NCBI GenBank assembly: GCA_018814305.1
Contig: JAHJAA010000045.1
Span: 1 to 64,000 of the forward strand
Direction of reading: 5' to 3'
Source: Pseudomonadota bacterium
GTDB taxonomy: Bacteria > Desulfobacterota > Desulfobulbia > Desulfobulbales > JAGXFP01
Length of the DNA: 64,000 bases
Both the position numbers and the translations under genes were made by a program. Position 1 is the first letter of the stretch. Each line of letters starts with the position of its first letter. Shown here one piece after another: positions 7,957-16,811 of the stretch. Under the pieces are notes generated by a model, which was not told where the DNA came from, ran no database searches, and saw only the letters and a list, made by a program, of their open reading frames with translations.

Positions 7957-9690
7957 ATGAAGGTAATTCTTGCCAAAAATGCCGGTTTTTGCATGGGTGT
8001 TCGCCGGGCAGTTGAAACAACCCTGGAAATGGTCCGTCAGGACGGTGAAGGGATTGCGACACTTGGTCCCCTGATCCACAATCCCCAGGTCCTTGATCTC
8101 TTGGGTGAAAGGGGCGTACAGATCCTGAGCGATATTCCCGAAACGAGTCAAGGCACCATCATTATCCGAGCCCATGGCGTACCGCCGGAAAGCAAAGCCA
8201 GGCTTGAGGCAAGCGGTGCCAAGGTTAAAGATGCCACCTGCCCAAGGGTACTCAAGGTTCAGGCGATTATCAAAAAGCATCATCAACAGGGGTATGCCAC
8301 AGTGATCATCGGCGACCGTAATCATGCCGAAGTCGAAGGTCTCCTGGGGTTTGCCGAAGGGACCGGTGTGGTGATCAGTAATGACGAAGAGGCCCGGAAC
8401 ATCCATCTGACTTCCCCTTATATTGTGGTCAGTCAAACCACCCAGGATAATGAATCATTCACCCGGATGAGCCAATTGATACTTGACCGTGTTCCCGAAG
8501 GGAAGGTCTTCAATACAATCTGTGATTCGACCCATAAACGTCAGGATGCAGTTCTCACCCTTTGTGATCAGGTTCAGGCTATGGTAGTCGTGGGCGGCAA
8601 GAACAGCGCCAACACCAAACGCCTTGGGGAGATCGTGAAAAAGAAGGGGTGTCCGGTCTATTTTGTTGAAACCGAAGACGATCTGGATCTGATGGCCTTT
8701 TCCCAATATGATACAGTCGGGGTAACCGCAGGGGCCTCAACCCCTTCATGGATGATAAATCGAGTAGTCAGGTCACTTGAGTCCATTCCCGGACAGGACG
8801 AAGGCTTTCTTTTTTCCTTACTCTATCAGGTGCAACGGTTTCTGCTGGCCTCAAATCTCTATGTCAGTGTGGGTGGAGGTTTCCTGGCCTGTGTTACCAT
8901 GGGACTCATGGGACGCTCATTCGGCTCGGTGGTCTTCATGGTCGTCTTCGGCTATCTTTTGGCAATGCACAATATCAACCGCTTTAAAGTTCCCGGAGGT
9001 GGTTTTTCCGACCCAAGTAGAGACCGCTTCCGCCGTAAATATGGCTGGATCCTCTGTGGCGGGTCAATCGTTTTTCTAATCAATTCATTCCACCTTGCCG
9101 CCACCCATAATGAATATTCCATACTGCTCCTTGCCCTTTTAAGCACCATGGGCATTTTATATACAGTCCGGATTATCCCCCGGGCGGTTTCTGGAATTAT
9201 CAAGGTCCGGCGGTTGAAGGAAATTCCCGGATCAAAGACTCTCTTTGTCTCCATGGCCTGGGCTGTGGTCATCGTTCTGGTCCCCACCTACCATTCGACG
9301 CCGCCTCTTGCAAAGGGTACCCTGGGTGCCGCTTTTTTAATGGTTTTTCTGGTGACCTACATAAGAAGTGCCCTTTTTGATGTTTTTGAAGTTCAGGGAG
9401 ATCGAATCGTTGGCAAAGAAACCTTGCCCGTTTTTTTGGGTCAGGAAAAAACCCTGAATATTTTATATACGCTTATTGGATTTCTTCTATCCCTGCTGAT
9501 TGCCGGGCCTCTACTGGGATTGTTAACCCCCCTCGCATACTGGCTCATTCCAGCAGTGGTATATCTCTTCCTGATCATGTATCTTTATCAACGGGGGAAG
9601 GTCAATAATGGTTTGCGGTTGGAATTCGCTCTTGACTCGTTGTATCTCATCGCGGCAGTTATGGTCGGAATCGGGTCATTTGTTGACTAG
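7957..9690 (+). CDS. ispH: IspH (LytB) fused to a UbiA-like prenyltransferase membrane domain
   Basis: Residues 1-280 are a complete 4-hydroxy-3-methylbut-2-enyl diphosphate reductase, the last step of the MEP isoprenoid pathway. The three cluster cysteines are present: KNAGFCMGV, KDATCPRV and NTICDSTHKRQ. Residues about 285-577 form a polytopic membrane domain with about 8 hydrophobic segments. Its FDVFEVQGDRIVGKETLPVFLG is like the second Asp-rich motif of UbiA prenyltransferases. The first motif region, LAMHNINRFKVPGG, lacks the normal Asp-rich signature, so catalysis is uncertain. ATG 7957 is preferred over the TTG at 7951. The fusion would put IPP/DMAPP production next to a membrane prenyltransferase-like fold. 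Confidence 0.9.
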   Translation: MKVILAKNAGFCMGVRRAVETTLEMVRQDGEGIATLGPLIHNPQVLDLLGERGVQILSDIPETSQGTIIIRAHGVPPESKARLEASGAKVKDATCPRVLKVQAIIKKHHQQGYATVIIGDRNHAEVEGLLGFAEGTGVVISNDEEARNIHLTSPYIVVSQTTQDNESFTRMSQLILDRVPEGKVFNTICDSTHKRQDAVLTLCDQVQAMVVVGGKNSANTKRLGEIVKKKGCPVYFVETEDDLDLMAFSQYDTVGVTAGASTPSWMINRVVRSLESIPGQDEGFLFSLLYQVQRFLLASNLYVSVGGGFLACVTMGLMGRSFGSVVFMVVFGYLLAMHNINRFKVPGGGFSDPSRDRFRRKYGWILCGGSIVFLINSFHLAATHNEYSILLLALLSTMGILYTVRIIPRAVSGIIKVRRLKEIPGSKTLFVSMAWAVVIVLVPTYHSTPPLAKGTLGAAFLMVFLVTYIRSALFDVFEVQGDRIVGKETLPVFLGQEKTLNILYTLIGFLLSLLIAGPLLGLLTPLAYWLIPAVVYLFLIMYLYQRGKVNNGLRLEFALDSLYLIAAVMVGIGSFVD

Positions 9691-9908
9691 GTCCCTGATA
9701 GGAATGATAGATCGAAAAGAAGAGTCCTTGAGATCGGGTTGTCTTCTGGATATGATCAAACGGTAAATGTAAGGAAACTTCATTTTTTGGTTTGAGTTTC
9801 GTTTCAAATACCCCTGCTTTTATAAATATGAAAATTATAGGCACCGCCCTGTAATCGGGCGAATAAAGCGATAATCCGGTTGTAAAATTGACTTAGGCGG
9901 GGTGAAGG

Positions 9909-10994
9909 ATGTTGGGTTGGTTTCGAAAAAACAAAAAGCAGGTTTCCCCATCAGAAAGCGAGGTATCCCTCGAAACTGAGTCGTCTCATTCCATCATTAA
10001 TAAAGAAGGGGGAGAACTCGAACCGAGGGATTTATCCCCTGAGAAAGGTAGCGAAGATCCTGTGAGTCGGGGAAGTCTCGCTTCTCGACTTAAGCGCGGT
10101 CTCTCCAGGACCCGTGAATCTTTTCTAAAAAAGATCGATGACCTTTTTCTTGGACGCAAAAAGATCGATCAGGATCTCCTGGACGAACTTGAGGAGATTT
10201 TGATCACCGCCGATCTGGGGGTGAAAACGGTTGAAGATTTGCTGGAAGCGGCCAGATCGCTGGCTGATCGTGATGAATTGGCCGATTCTTCAGCCTTGAA
10301 AAAAATTTTAAGGGACAAGGTCGTAGAATACCTTTCCGTCGCCCAGAACAAAGCAATGGCATTGCCTGATTCCGGACCTTTTGTGATTATGGTTCTGGGG
10401 GTCAACGGCGTGGGAAAGACCACAAGTATCGGAAAAATTGCCCACAAGTTCGTGGCCTCAGGCCAGAGTGTCTTACTGGTTGCCGCCGATACCTTCCGGG
10501 CTGCTGCCACTGAACAACTCCAGGTATGGGGAGAACGGATCGGGGTTGAGGTCGTGGCCCGCGAATCAGGCGTTGATCCATCATCGGTAATCTATGATGC
10601 CTTGGAGTCGGCTCGCGGACGAACCAGCGACGTGGTTATCGTCGATACCGCCGGTCGGATGCATACCAAGGTCAACCTGGTGGAAGAATTAAGAAAGATC
10701 AAGCGGGTCATGGGTAAGAAAATTTTTGGTGCCCCCCATGAGGTCATGCTGGTCATTGATGCCACCACCGGCCAAAATGCCATTTCCCAAGCCAAATTGT
10801 TCAATGATGCGGTTCAGATCACCGGCCTGACCCTGACCAAACTTGACGGGACCGCAAAGGGGGGAATCGTGGTCAATATCAGCCGGGAACTCTCAATCCC
10901 GATCCGATTCATCGGAGTCGGTGAACAACTTGATGACCTGCGCGATTTCGATCCGGAAGAGTTTGCTGAAGCGCTCTTTTCTTCGGTGAATTAA
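9909..10994 (+). CDS. ftsY: Signal recognition particle receptor FtsY
   Basis: SRP receptor GTPase that docks ribosome-SRP complexes on the inner membrane. The N-terminus is charged and variable (residues 1-70), followed by the NG domain: LSRTRESFLKKIDDLF at the start of N, G1 GVNGVGKTTSIGKIA, ADTFRAAATEQL, DTAGRMH, and TKLDGTAKGG, then GVGEQLDDLRDF near the end. At 361 residues it has a short A domain compared with E. coli. The stop codon TAA (10992-10994) is immediately followed by the terminal repeat of a 191-bp MITE-like element at 10996. Confidence 0.96.
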   Translation: MLGWFRKNKKQVSPSESEVSLETESSHSIINKEGGELEPRDLSPEKGSEDPVSRGSLASRLKRGLSRTRESFLKKIDDLFLGRKKIDQDLLDELEEILITADLGVKTVEDLLEAARSLADRDELADSSALKKILRDKVVEYLSVAQNKAMALPDSGPFVIMVLGVNGVGKTTSIGKIAHKFVASGQSVLLVAADTFRAAATEQLQVWGERIGVEVVARESGVDPSSVIYDALESARGRTSDVVIVDTAGRMHTKVNLVEELRKIKRVMGKKIFGAPHEVMLVIDATTGQNAISQAKLFNDAVQITGLTLTKLDGTAKGGIVVNISRELSIPIRFIGVGEQLDDLRDFDPEEFAEALFSSVN

Positions 10995-10995
10995 T

Positions 10996-11186
10996 TAGTT
11001 TCCATCCGGAAACGGTCTTTTTCGAGAATCTCTGGGTCAAACCGCACAGTTGCTTGTGCGGCGTACCTGTGTACGCCTCCGTGCAACTGTTTGTTTTCCT
11101 TGACCTTCTCGAAAAATCCTCGTTTCTGAATTGAAAACAACATGTTTCATCATCCTTAAAGTCTGCGACTTTAAGGATGGAAACTA
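10996..11186. mobile_element. MITE-like palindromic element, copy 1 (191 bp)
   Basis: A 191-bp element bounded by TAGTTTCCATCC and GGATGGAAACTA. With flanking bases the inverted repeat extends to 16 bp (TAATTAGTTTCCATCC). Excluding the terminal TA on each side leaves GTTTCCATCC...GGATGGAAAC, the TA-flanked organisation seen for Tc1/mariner-IS630-type MITEs. Inside are nested inverted repeats: TTTTTCGAGAA and TTCTCGAAAAA, CCGCACA and TTGTGCGG, GCGTAC and GTACGC, and a terminal hairpin around GACTTTAAGG. No coding capacity. A same-length copy lies at 56700-56890 and an expanded one at 12042-12429. It sits 1 bp after the ftsY stop. Confidence 0.8.
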
Positions 11187-11201
11187 ATTAGGTAATAACC
11201 C

Positions 11202-12044
11202 ATGGAATATCGATATCATAGTCAGCCCGGTTGTGGAGGTTGCCTTTTCATTTTCGCTCTGCTTCTGCTGATGACCGGCGGTTTACCGTTACTGTTCAAT
11301 GTACTTGGGGTTCTTTTTTTCTCCCTCCTGCTCCTTGTTTTTTTAGGCTTCGCCGTTTTCCTCGGTGGGAGTTATCTCCTGCGAAGTAAGATGGCAGCCT
11401 ATGAACGCTCCCAGACCGATGATCATAATCGCTTTGTTTTTCTGTTGATCCACATTCTAGTCAATATTGCCCGAATTGACGGGGTGGTCAGTCGTGAAGA
11501 AATCAATATCATCCACAATTTTTTCAAATACAACCTGCACTACAATCAAAGCCAACTCTTCTGGGTCAAAGAACTGACCCGCGAGGCCATCGCCTCGGAG
11601 ACGGGTCTCGAAACCCTGCTTGCCGATTTCAAAGAATCATTCCTCTACGAACCTCGACTGATCCTTCTTGAACTGATCTATCGGGTCATTACCTCCAAAG
11701 AATCAGTAAGTCCTGCCGAACTTGAAATTGCCGATCAGATCGCCCGGTTTCTCGAAATTTCCGAGTACGAACACCGGGCCATTCGCGCTCGCTATATGGG
11801 CCAAAGTGGATCCCGAAGCGGAAGGACCAGGGTCTCTCCCACCCAAGGTCCTGATGCCTATGATATCCTGGGACTCCAATCCGGTGCTTCGATGGAAGAG
11901 GTCAAAAAGGCGTACCGAGCTCTCAGCATGAAATACCATCCTGACAAGGTCAATCATCTTGGATCGGAGTTTAGAACGGTTGCAGAGGAAAAAATGAAAG
12001 AAATCAATGTTGCATACCAGCAACTAAAAGAGAGACTTAGTTAG
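11202..12044 (+). CDS. Membrane-anchored TerB/DnaJ protein (DjlA-like)
   Basis: A 280-residue protein with two hydrophobic segments near the N-terminus (about 12-32 and 34-58), a TerB-like helical domain (about 75-190; [21 protein letters not shown]) and a C-terminal J domain (about 215-280; [22 protein letters not shown] and the HPD motif in [11 protein letters not shown]). This is the layout of DjlA co-chaperones, which stimulate DnaK ATPase from the inner membrane. The start ATG 11202 lies 15 bp after a MITE-like element, so its promoter or leader may be influenced by that insertion. The stop codon TAG is the first part of the terminal repeat of a second element copy. Confidence 0.85.
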   Translation: MEYRYHSQPGCGGCLFIFALLLLMTGGLPLLFNVLGVLFFSLLLLVFLGFAVFLGGSYLLRSKMAAYERSQTDDHNRFVFLLIHILVNIARIDGVVSREEINIIHNFFKYNLHYNQSQLFWVKELTREAIASETGLETLLADFKESFLYEPRLILLELIYRVITSKESVSPAELEIADQIARFLEISEYEHRAIRARYMGQSGSRSGRTRVSPTQGPDAYDILGLQSGASMEEVKKAYRALSMKYHPDKVNHLGSEFRTVAEEKMKEINVAYQQLKERLS

Positions 12045-12429
12045 TTTTCATCCAGAAACGGTCTTTTTTGAGAATTTCTGCGTTAAACCGCACAGTTGCT
12101 TGTGCGGCGTAGCCATGTACGCCTCCGCGCAACTGTTTGTTTTCCTTGACCTTCTCGAAAAATCCTCGTTTCAGAATTAAAGACAACAAGTGTCTGTCCA
12201 AAATCAAAGAATCTTCCGCTCGAGAAAATCCGCTTCGGCCGGGGACAGGTCAAAACGAATCTCCGCCGCTTTAATCACTTTGTCCCTTTCTTTCTCGGGT
12301 TGTTCTTTGAGCGTTTCACTGATCCAGAGAACCGCCTTCTTGAACTTTTCCCCCTCGGGTTTAGGCAATTCGGTTGAAGCCATGAGTTATTCCTTTTCGA
12401 CGTCTGTCCATCCTTCCGGATGGAAACTA
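12042..12429. mobile_element. MITE-like element, copy 2, expanded by an internal gene segment
   Basis: The left part (12042 to about 12190) is a clear homologue of copies at 10996 and 56700, starting with TAGTTTTCATCC and keeping the nested palindromes. The right end (GGATGGAAACTA at 12418-12429) is also kept. Between them, where the other copies have about 40 bp, lies a segment of about 200 bp holding a 59-codon gene on the minus strand. This segment is bounded by the 9-bp direct repeat GTCTGTCCA at 12192-12200 and 12402-12410. The left end overlaps the stop codon of the DnaJ-like gene. Confidence 0.65.
12204..12383 (-). CDS. Small conserved-looking acidic/basic protein (59 residues)
   Basis: A short gene not easily seen by length filters. 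It starts at ATG 12383 with a good Shine-Dalgarno on the minus strand (AAAGGAAT, 7 bp before the start) and encodes a 59-residue charged helical protein: N-terminal LPKPEGEKFKKAVLWISE, a middle rich in Glu/Lys, and a C-terminal EIRFDLSPAEADFLERK. It looks like a family of uncharacterised small soluble proteins in Deltaproteobacteria, but I cannot confirm this without a search. It lies inside the expanded MITE-like copy and is flanked by 9-bp direct repeats, so it may be cargo or an ancestral gene caught between element halves. Confidence 0.7.
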   Translation of the reverse strand: MASTELPKPEGEKFKKAVLWISETLKEQPEKERDKVIKAAEIRFDLSPAEADFLERKIL

Positions 12430-12435
12430 TTCTAT

Positions 12436-12610
12436 GAGCCTGTCGGACTTAGAGAATCGTAGCGAAAATTTGAGAAATTGAGACCAGATTTTCATGGATT
12501 TGAGGCGAATAGCAGAAGACACCGCTTCGCTGTTATTTAACGAAAAACCATGGGAATATGGGCCGATTTCTCAAATTTGCAGTAGATTTATGTCTAAGTC
12601 CGACAGGCTC
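12436..12610. mobile_element. Second palindromic element (about 175 bp) next to glgB
   Basis: A 17-bp perfect terminal inverted repeat, GAGCCTGTCGGACTTAG at 12436-12452 and its complement at 12594-12610, encloses about 140 bp with a second inner inverted repeat (AAATTTGAGAAAT and ATTTCTCAAATTT). There is no coding capacity. CTA occurs near both outer edges. It is unrelated in sequence to the TAGTTTCCATCC family. The right edge is directly followed by the glgB stop codon (CTA at 12611-12613 on the plus strand), so it abuts glgB's 3' end and may act as a terminator-like hairpin for it. Confidence 0.6.
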
Positions 12611-14806
12611 CTAGCGAACAGGTTTTAAGATTATCCCACCCAACGGCGGGACAGAGACCTTTACATGATATTGGGCTTCACCAAAAGGTTCATCAAACAC
12701 CACCTTTTCTTCAAGGTTGTTGATTCCGCTACCGCCAAAGTCCTTTACATCCGTTGAAAAAACCTCACGGTAATTGACTTTATCCGGGACCCCCAGTCTG
12801 TAGTCATGAAAAACATTGGGGGTGAAATTCAACAGACAGACCACATGTTCACCACGATCTTTGCCGAATCTGGCAAAAGCGACGATACTGTTATCAACAT
12901 CCTTAAAATCCATCCAGCGGAATCCATCGTTGGAAAAATCTGTTTCCCACAGCGCCGGAGAATTACGATAAATTTTATTGAGTCTGGTTACAAAATATTG
13001 CATCTGAAGATGCAGAACATCCTGGCCGATCAAATGCCAATCAAGGCTGACTTTGCAATACCACTCAGAAATCTGGCCAAATTCACTGCCCATAAACAAT
13101 AGTTTTTTGCCAGGATGGGTCCAAAGAAAGAAAAAGAGTAATCGTAAATTGGCAAATTGCTGCCATTTGTCACCGGGCATCTTGCTCAAGAGTGAACGCT
13201 TTCCATGGACCACCTCATCATGGGATAAGGGGAGGATGAAATTTTCAGAAAAGGCATACAACAATGAAAAGGTCAGGGCGTTGTGATGAAATTTTCGGTA
13301 GAGCGGATCGCGTCCGAAATAATGGAGCATATCGTTCATCCAACCCATATTCCATTTAAAACCAAAACCCAAGCCACCCTGATCGGCCGGTTTGGATACC
13401 CCGAAAAAGCTGGTTGACTCCTCAGCGATAATCAGAGCATGGGGGTTCCTCTGGTATATGATGCTGTTCATGTGTTTGATAAATTCGATCGCTTCAATAT
13501 TTTCTTTGCCACCATGTTTATTCGGTAACCATTCACCATCGGTCTTGCCGTAATCAAGATAGAGCATGGCTGCAACCGCATCTACACGCAACCCGTCGAT
13601 ATGAAATCTCTCCAACCAGAAGAGGGCACTGGCAATGAGAAAATTGGTAACCTCATGCCGGCTGTAATTAAAAATAAGCGTACCCCACTCAGGATGGGCG
13701 CCAAGCCGGGGATCGTCATGTTCATATAAGGCGGTTCCGTCAAACCGGCCAAGACTATGACCATCAGTGGGGAAATGAGAGGGAACCCAATCCAGGATGA
13801 CGCCGATATCATTCCGGTGGCATTGGTCGATAAAGGCCATGAACTCCTGGGGGGTACCATGACGGCTGGTGACAGAGAAATAACCGGTGCTCTGATATCC
13901 CCAGGATTCATCAAGGGGATGCTCCATAATCGGCAGCAGTTCAAGATGGGTGAATCCCATTCGCTTTACGTAAGGAATGAGGGTTTCGCTAAGTTCACCA
14001 AAGGTAAGAAGACGGGTCGGGTCGGCCGGATCACGTTGCCATGACCCAAGATGAACTTCATAGATGGACATGGGGGAGGTGTAAGGGTTTTCCCTCCCAC
14101 GCCGCTCCAACCAATCATCATCATCCCATTCATATCCTTCCAGATCCCAGGCGACGGAAGCACTCTTGGGACGAACCTCGCTATAGAGCTGATACGGATC
14201 GGATTTTTCCAGTATACGTAAATCCTGGGTACGAATTTCATACTTATAAACTTCACCCCGGATCAAACCGGGAATAAAAAGTTCCCAGATTCCGGAATCA
14301 TCAAGAACCCTCATCTGGTGGACCCGGCCATCCCAGACATTGAAGTCGCCAATCACACTGACCCGCCTCGCATTAGGGGCCCAAACCCGAAACATGATGC
14401 CGTCAACCCCGTCGATGATTGCCGGATGGGCGCCAAGATGATTGTATATCTGATAATTGGTACCCCTGTTAAAAAGGAACTTGTCATCTTCAGAAAGTTG
14501 AGGAAGAAATGAATACGGATCTCTAAAGCTATGGGTGACTCCATTAAAATAGGTGGCCTCCAGCAAATACGCACAGTCATCCTGGTGGGGAATGACCAGC
14601 TCGAAGAGCCCTTCTTCCCGCATTTTGTACATGTCAAGTTTTTGGTCGCCGAGGATAAGTCGCATGGATTCGGCATGGGGCTGAAATGATCGGACAACTG
14701 CCTTGAAAGGTTCATCAATGATCTGATGATATCCCAAGACCCGAAAAGGATCATGCAGGTCCGACTGAAGTACTTTCTCGATAAGTTGGCTAATTTCAAC
14801 TGACAT
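12611..14806 (-). CDS. glgB: 1,4-alpha-glucan branching enzyme GlgB
   Basis: Glycogen branching enzyme of GH13 family, 731 residues, near the E. coli length (728). It has the N-terminal carbohydrate-binding segments (DPFRVLGYHQ; AHPAIIDGVDGIMFRVWAPNARRVSVIGDFN... split over the second module) and the catalytic barrel with LLPIMEHPLDESWGYQ, GLRVDAVAAMLYLDY (nucleophile Asp), IIAEEST (acid Glu) and LSHDEVVHGK. The start at 14806 fits the family N-terminus. No other glycogen gene is adjacent. Confidence 0.96.
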   Translation of the reverse strand: MSVEISQLIEKVLQSDLHDPFRVLGYHQIIDEPFKAVVRSFQPHAESMRLILGDQKLDMYKMREEGLFELVIPHQDDCAYLLEATYFNGVTHSFRDPYSFLPQLSEDDKFLFNRGTNYQIYNHLGAHPAIIDGVDGIMFRVWAPNARRVSVIGDFNVWDGRVHQMRVLDDSGIWELFIPGLIRGEVYKYEIRTQDLRILEKSDPYQLYSEVRPKSASVAWDLEGYEWDDDDWLERRGRENPYTSPMSIYEVHLGSWQRDPADPTRLLTFGELSETLIPYVKRMGFTHLELLPIMEHPLDESWGYQSTGYFSVTSRHGTPQEFMAFIDQCHRNDIGVILDWVPSHFPTDGHSLGRFDGTALYEHDDPRLGAHPEWGTLIFNYSRHEVTNFLIASALFWLERFHIDGLRVDAVAAMLYLDYGKTDGEWLPNKHGGKENIEAIEFIKHMNSIIYQRNPHALIIAEESTSFFGVSKPADQGGLGFGFKWNMGWMNDMLHYFGRDPLYRKFHHNALTFSLLYAFSENFILPLSHDEVVHGKRSLLSKMPGDKWQQFANLRLLFFFLWTHPGKKLLFMGSEFGQISEWYCKVSLDWHLIGQDVLHLQMQYFVTRLNKIYRNSPALWETDFSNDGFRWMDFKDVDNSIVAFARFGKDRGEHVVCLLNFTPNVFHDYRLGVPDKVNYREVFSTDVKDFGGSGINNLEEKVVFDEPFGEAQYHVKVSVPPLGGIILKPVR

Positions 14807-15232
14807 TTCTAGGATCCTTGAAAAAGAACATTATGAACAACTAAATTGGAAGATAGGTTGTCAAATTAATTGTGCTGATTTCATAGTGAATTCAACGGTT
14901 ACTTTCGGTCATCTCTTTTTTTGCTACCATACCACAATCTAATTCAGGCAAAATGTTTTTTTGACAGAGTCATTAAATAAAAATGGTACAATGGATTAAA
15001 CAAATTTTTCCAAATAACCAGCTTCAACTAACAAATTTCGTAACTATCCAGCATGATCGCACAGAGGGAACAAGAACCACCGAACCATAAATGTTCAGAT
15101 GTGCCCCTGAATTGCGCCATCTGGCCGACCAGTCTATACTCCCCGTACACTGGGTGGGCAGATGGTGCGGAGATGGAGTGCTGCTGGAAAGTTACCAAAT
15201 TTCAAACATGCAAGGCGAGGAGTTTCGATTCC
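14807..15232. other. Intergenic region between glgB and yqgE
   Basis: About 425 bp between divergent starts. It is AT-rich in the left part. A TTGACA at 14961-14966 and a TACAAT at 14987-14992 lie 20 bp apart, somewhat wide for a sigma70 promoter toward yqgE. The frame open from 15053 into yqgE shows no family-like protein before 15233. Nothing else recognised. Confidence 0.4.
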
Positions 15233-15784
15233 ATGGAGAGTCTTCAAGGATGTTTCCTCATTGCCACCACCCGGATGCCCGACCCACGCTTCCAGAAACA
15301 GGTGGTTTATATCTGTGCCCATAGCACGGAAGAAGGCGCCATGGGTCTGGTGATCAATCACCCGACCGACCATAACCTGGCCGAAGTCATGGCCGGAGCC
15401 GATCTGCCTGTGCCACCTGGAGGACTACCGGAAATATACCTTGGAGGACCGGTTGAGCCTGAAGCAGGCTTCTTTCTCTTTTCATCGGAATATGAAACGG
15501 AACAGTGTATAAAGATCACAGAATCGACCTGTTTGTCAAATGACATTGAAATCTTACGGAATATATCCAGGGGATGCCCACCGGCCCGATATCTGTTTGC
15601 CCTGGGTTATTCAGGTTGGGCCCCGGGGCAACTGGAATCTGAATTAACCAATAACGGCTGGTTGACCCTTCCGGCCAATGACGACATTATTTTCGACACC
15701 CCAGACTCTCTTAAATGGCAGAAGGCGGCAAACCTGCTCGGTATTGACATCACAACCTTTGACGATATGCCCGGCAGGGCTTGA
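15233..15784 (+). CDS. YqgE/AlgH family protein (UPF0301)
   Basis: A 183-residue member of the YqgE/AlgH family. The characteristic parts are LQGCFLIATTRMPDPRF at the N-terminus, VVYICAHSTEEGAMGLVINHP, LGGPVEPEAGFFLFS, and RYLFALGYSGWAPGQLESEL. The biochemical role is unsettled; AlgH was first named in Pseudomonas alginate regulation. ATG 15233 is preferred over upstream starts because the family begins there and the sequence GGCGAGGAG at 15213-15221 provides a ribosome site. speB follows after 27 bp. Confidence 0.87.
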   Translation: MESLQGCFLIATTRMPDPRFQKQVVYICAHSTEEGAMGLVINHPTDHNLAEVMAGADLPVPPGGLPEIYLGGPVEPEAGFFLFSSEYETEQCIKITESTCLSNDIEILRNISRGCPPARYLFALGYSGWAPGQLESELTNNGWLTLPANDDIIFDTPDSLKWQKAANLLGIDITTFDDMPGRA

Positions 15785-15811
15785 TGTTCATTTTTTAAAG
15801 GAAGTTCCACT

Positions 15812-16717
15812 ATGGATTTTAAAAAATTTCTCGGGGACGAAGCCCCAGATCTCGAACCAAAAAGAATTGCCTTCATCCTTGCCCCCCTGGCAAAAACTCT
15901 TTCCTGGGAGGGGGGGACGGATAAAGGACCGGAAGCGATCATCGCCGCATCTCCCGCTCTTGAGGTTTTTGATGATGAACTCCTCTTTGCCACCTGTGAA
16001 AAAATTGGGATCACCACTCTTCCTCCCCTCGACTTCAGCAACCTTGACCCGACCGGATCCTGCGAACTAATCTGCCGCAAGGTACGCGAGGTCCTTGCTG
16101 ATGACATGCTGCCGATCCTGCTGGGTGGGGAGCATACCGTTACCCTTCCAGGGGTTGCCGCCTGTCTTTCAAAATATCCAGACCTTCATGTCCTCCAGTT
16201 TGATGCCCACCTTGACCTCCGTATCTCCTATGGAGGGACGGAGCTCAGCCATGCCTGTGTCATGCGGCGGCTTCATGATCTCGGAGTCCCTTTTACCCAG
16301 GTCGGCATCCGGTCTTTTTCCCAGGAGGAATGGGAATTTGTCCGGGAACATCAACTCCGTCCATTTCACAGCAGATACATAAGAAACGACCAGAAATGGG
16401 CTGAAAAAGTTTGTGCATCGATCACCGGTCCTGTATATATCACCTTCGATGTTGATGCCTTGGACCCTAGCGTGATGCCTGCCACCGGGACCCCGGAACC
16501 CGATGGTCTTTCCTGGCACGAAGCGACGAGAATACTCAGGCTGGTTGCTGAAAACCACCAGGTTGTAGGAATGGATTTCACCGAATTTGCTCCGACTGCG
16601 GGAGCCCACCATGCCGCCTTTACCGTGGCGAAACTGATCTATCGGATGCTTGGATATATCCATTCGGCGTCCGACCGCTCAATTGCGGATCCGTTCCTCA
16701 AAGGAGGGCTTTATTAA
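15812..16717 (+). CDS. speB: Agmatinase (ureohydrolase family)
   Basis: Binuclear manganese ureohydrolase of 301 residues converting agmatine to putrescine and urea. The metal ligands are visible: LGGEHTVTLP, QFDAHLDLR, and FDVDALDPSVMPATGTPEPDGL with the Asp pair; HACVMRRL and TEFAPT fit the family. An AAGGAAG site precedes the ATG. Arginase and other ureohydrolases share these motifs, so substrate assignment as agmatine rests on overall family resemblance. The N-terminal part is shorter than in arginases. Confidence 0.88.
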   Translation: MDFKKFLGDEAPDLEPKRIAFILAPLAKTLSWEGGTDKGPEAIIAASPALEVFDDELLFATCEKIGITTLPPLDFSNLDPTGSCELICRKVREVLADDMLPILLGGEHTVTLPGVAACLSKYPDLHVLQFDAHLDLRISYGGTELSHACVMRRLHDLGVPFTQVGIRSFSQEEWEFVREHQLRPFHSRYIRNDQKWAEKVCASITGPVYITFDVDALDPSVMPATGTPEPDGLSWHEATRILRLVAENHQVVGMDFTEFAPTAGAHHAAFTVAKLIYRMLGYIHSASDRSIADPFLKGGLY

Positions 16718-16811
16718 GCCAAGTTACGGGTGGATTAAATTTTGATTAAGCTGATTGTAGAACCACGCTTTTGAAGACATTTATTCATTTTTTCAAACAG
16801 GAGCAGTGACG

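Noticed and set aside
14961-14992. Sigma70 promoter before yqgE
   Set aside because: Good -35 and -10 hexamers, but a 20-bp spacer is too wide for confident calling.
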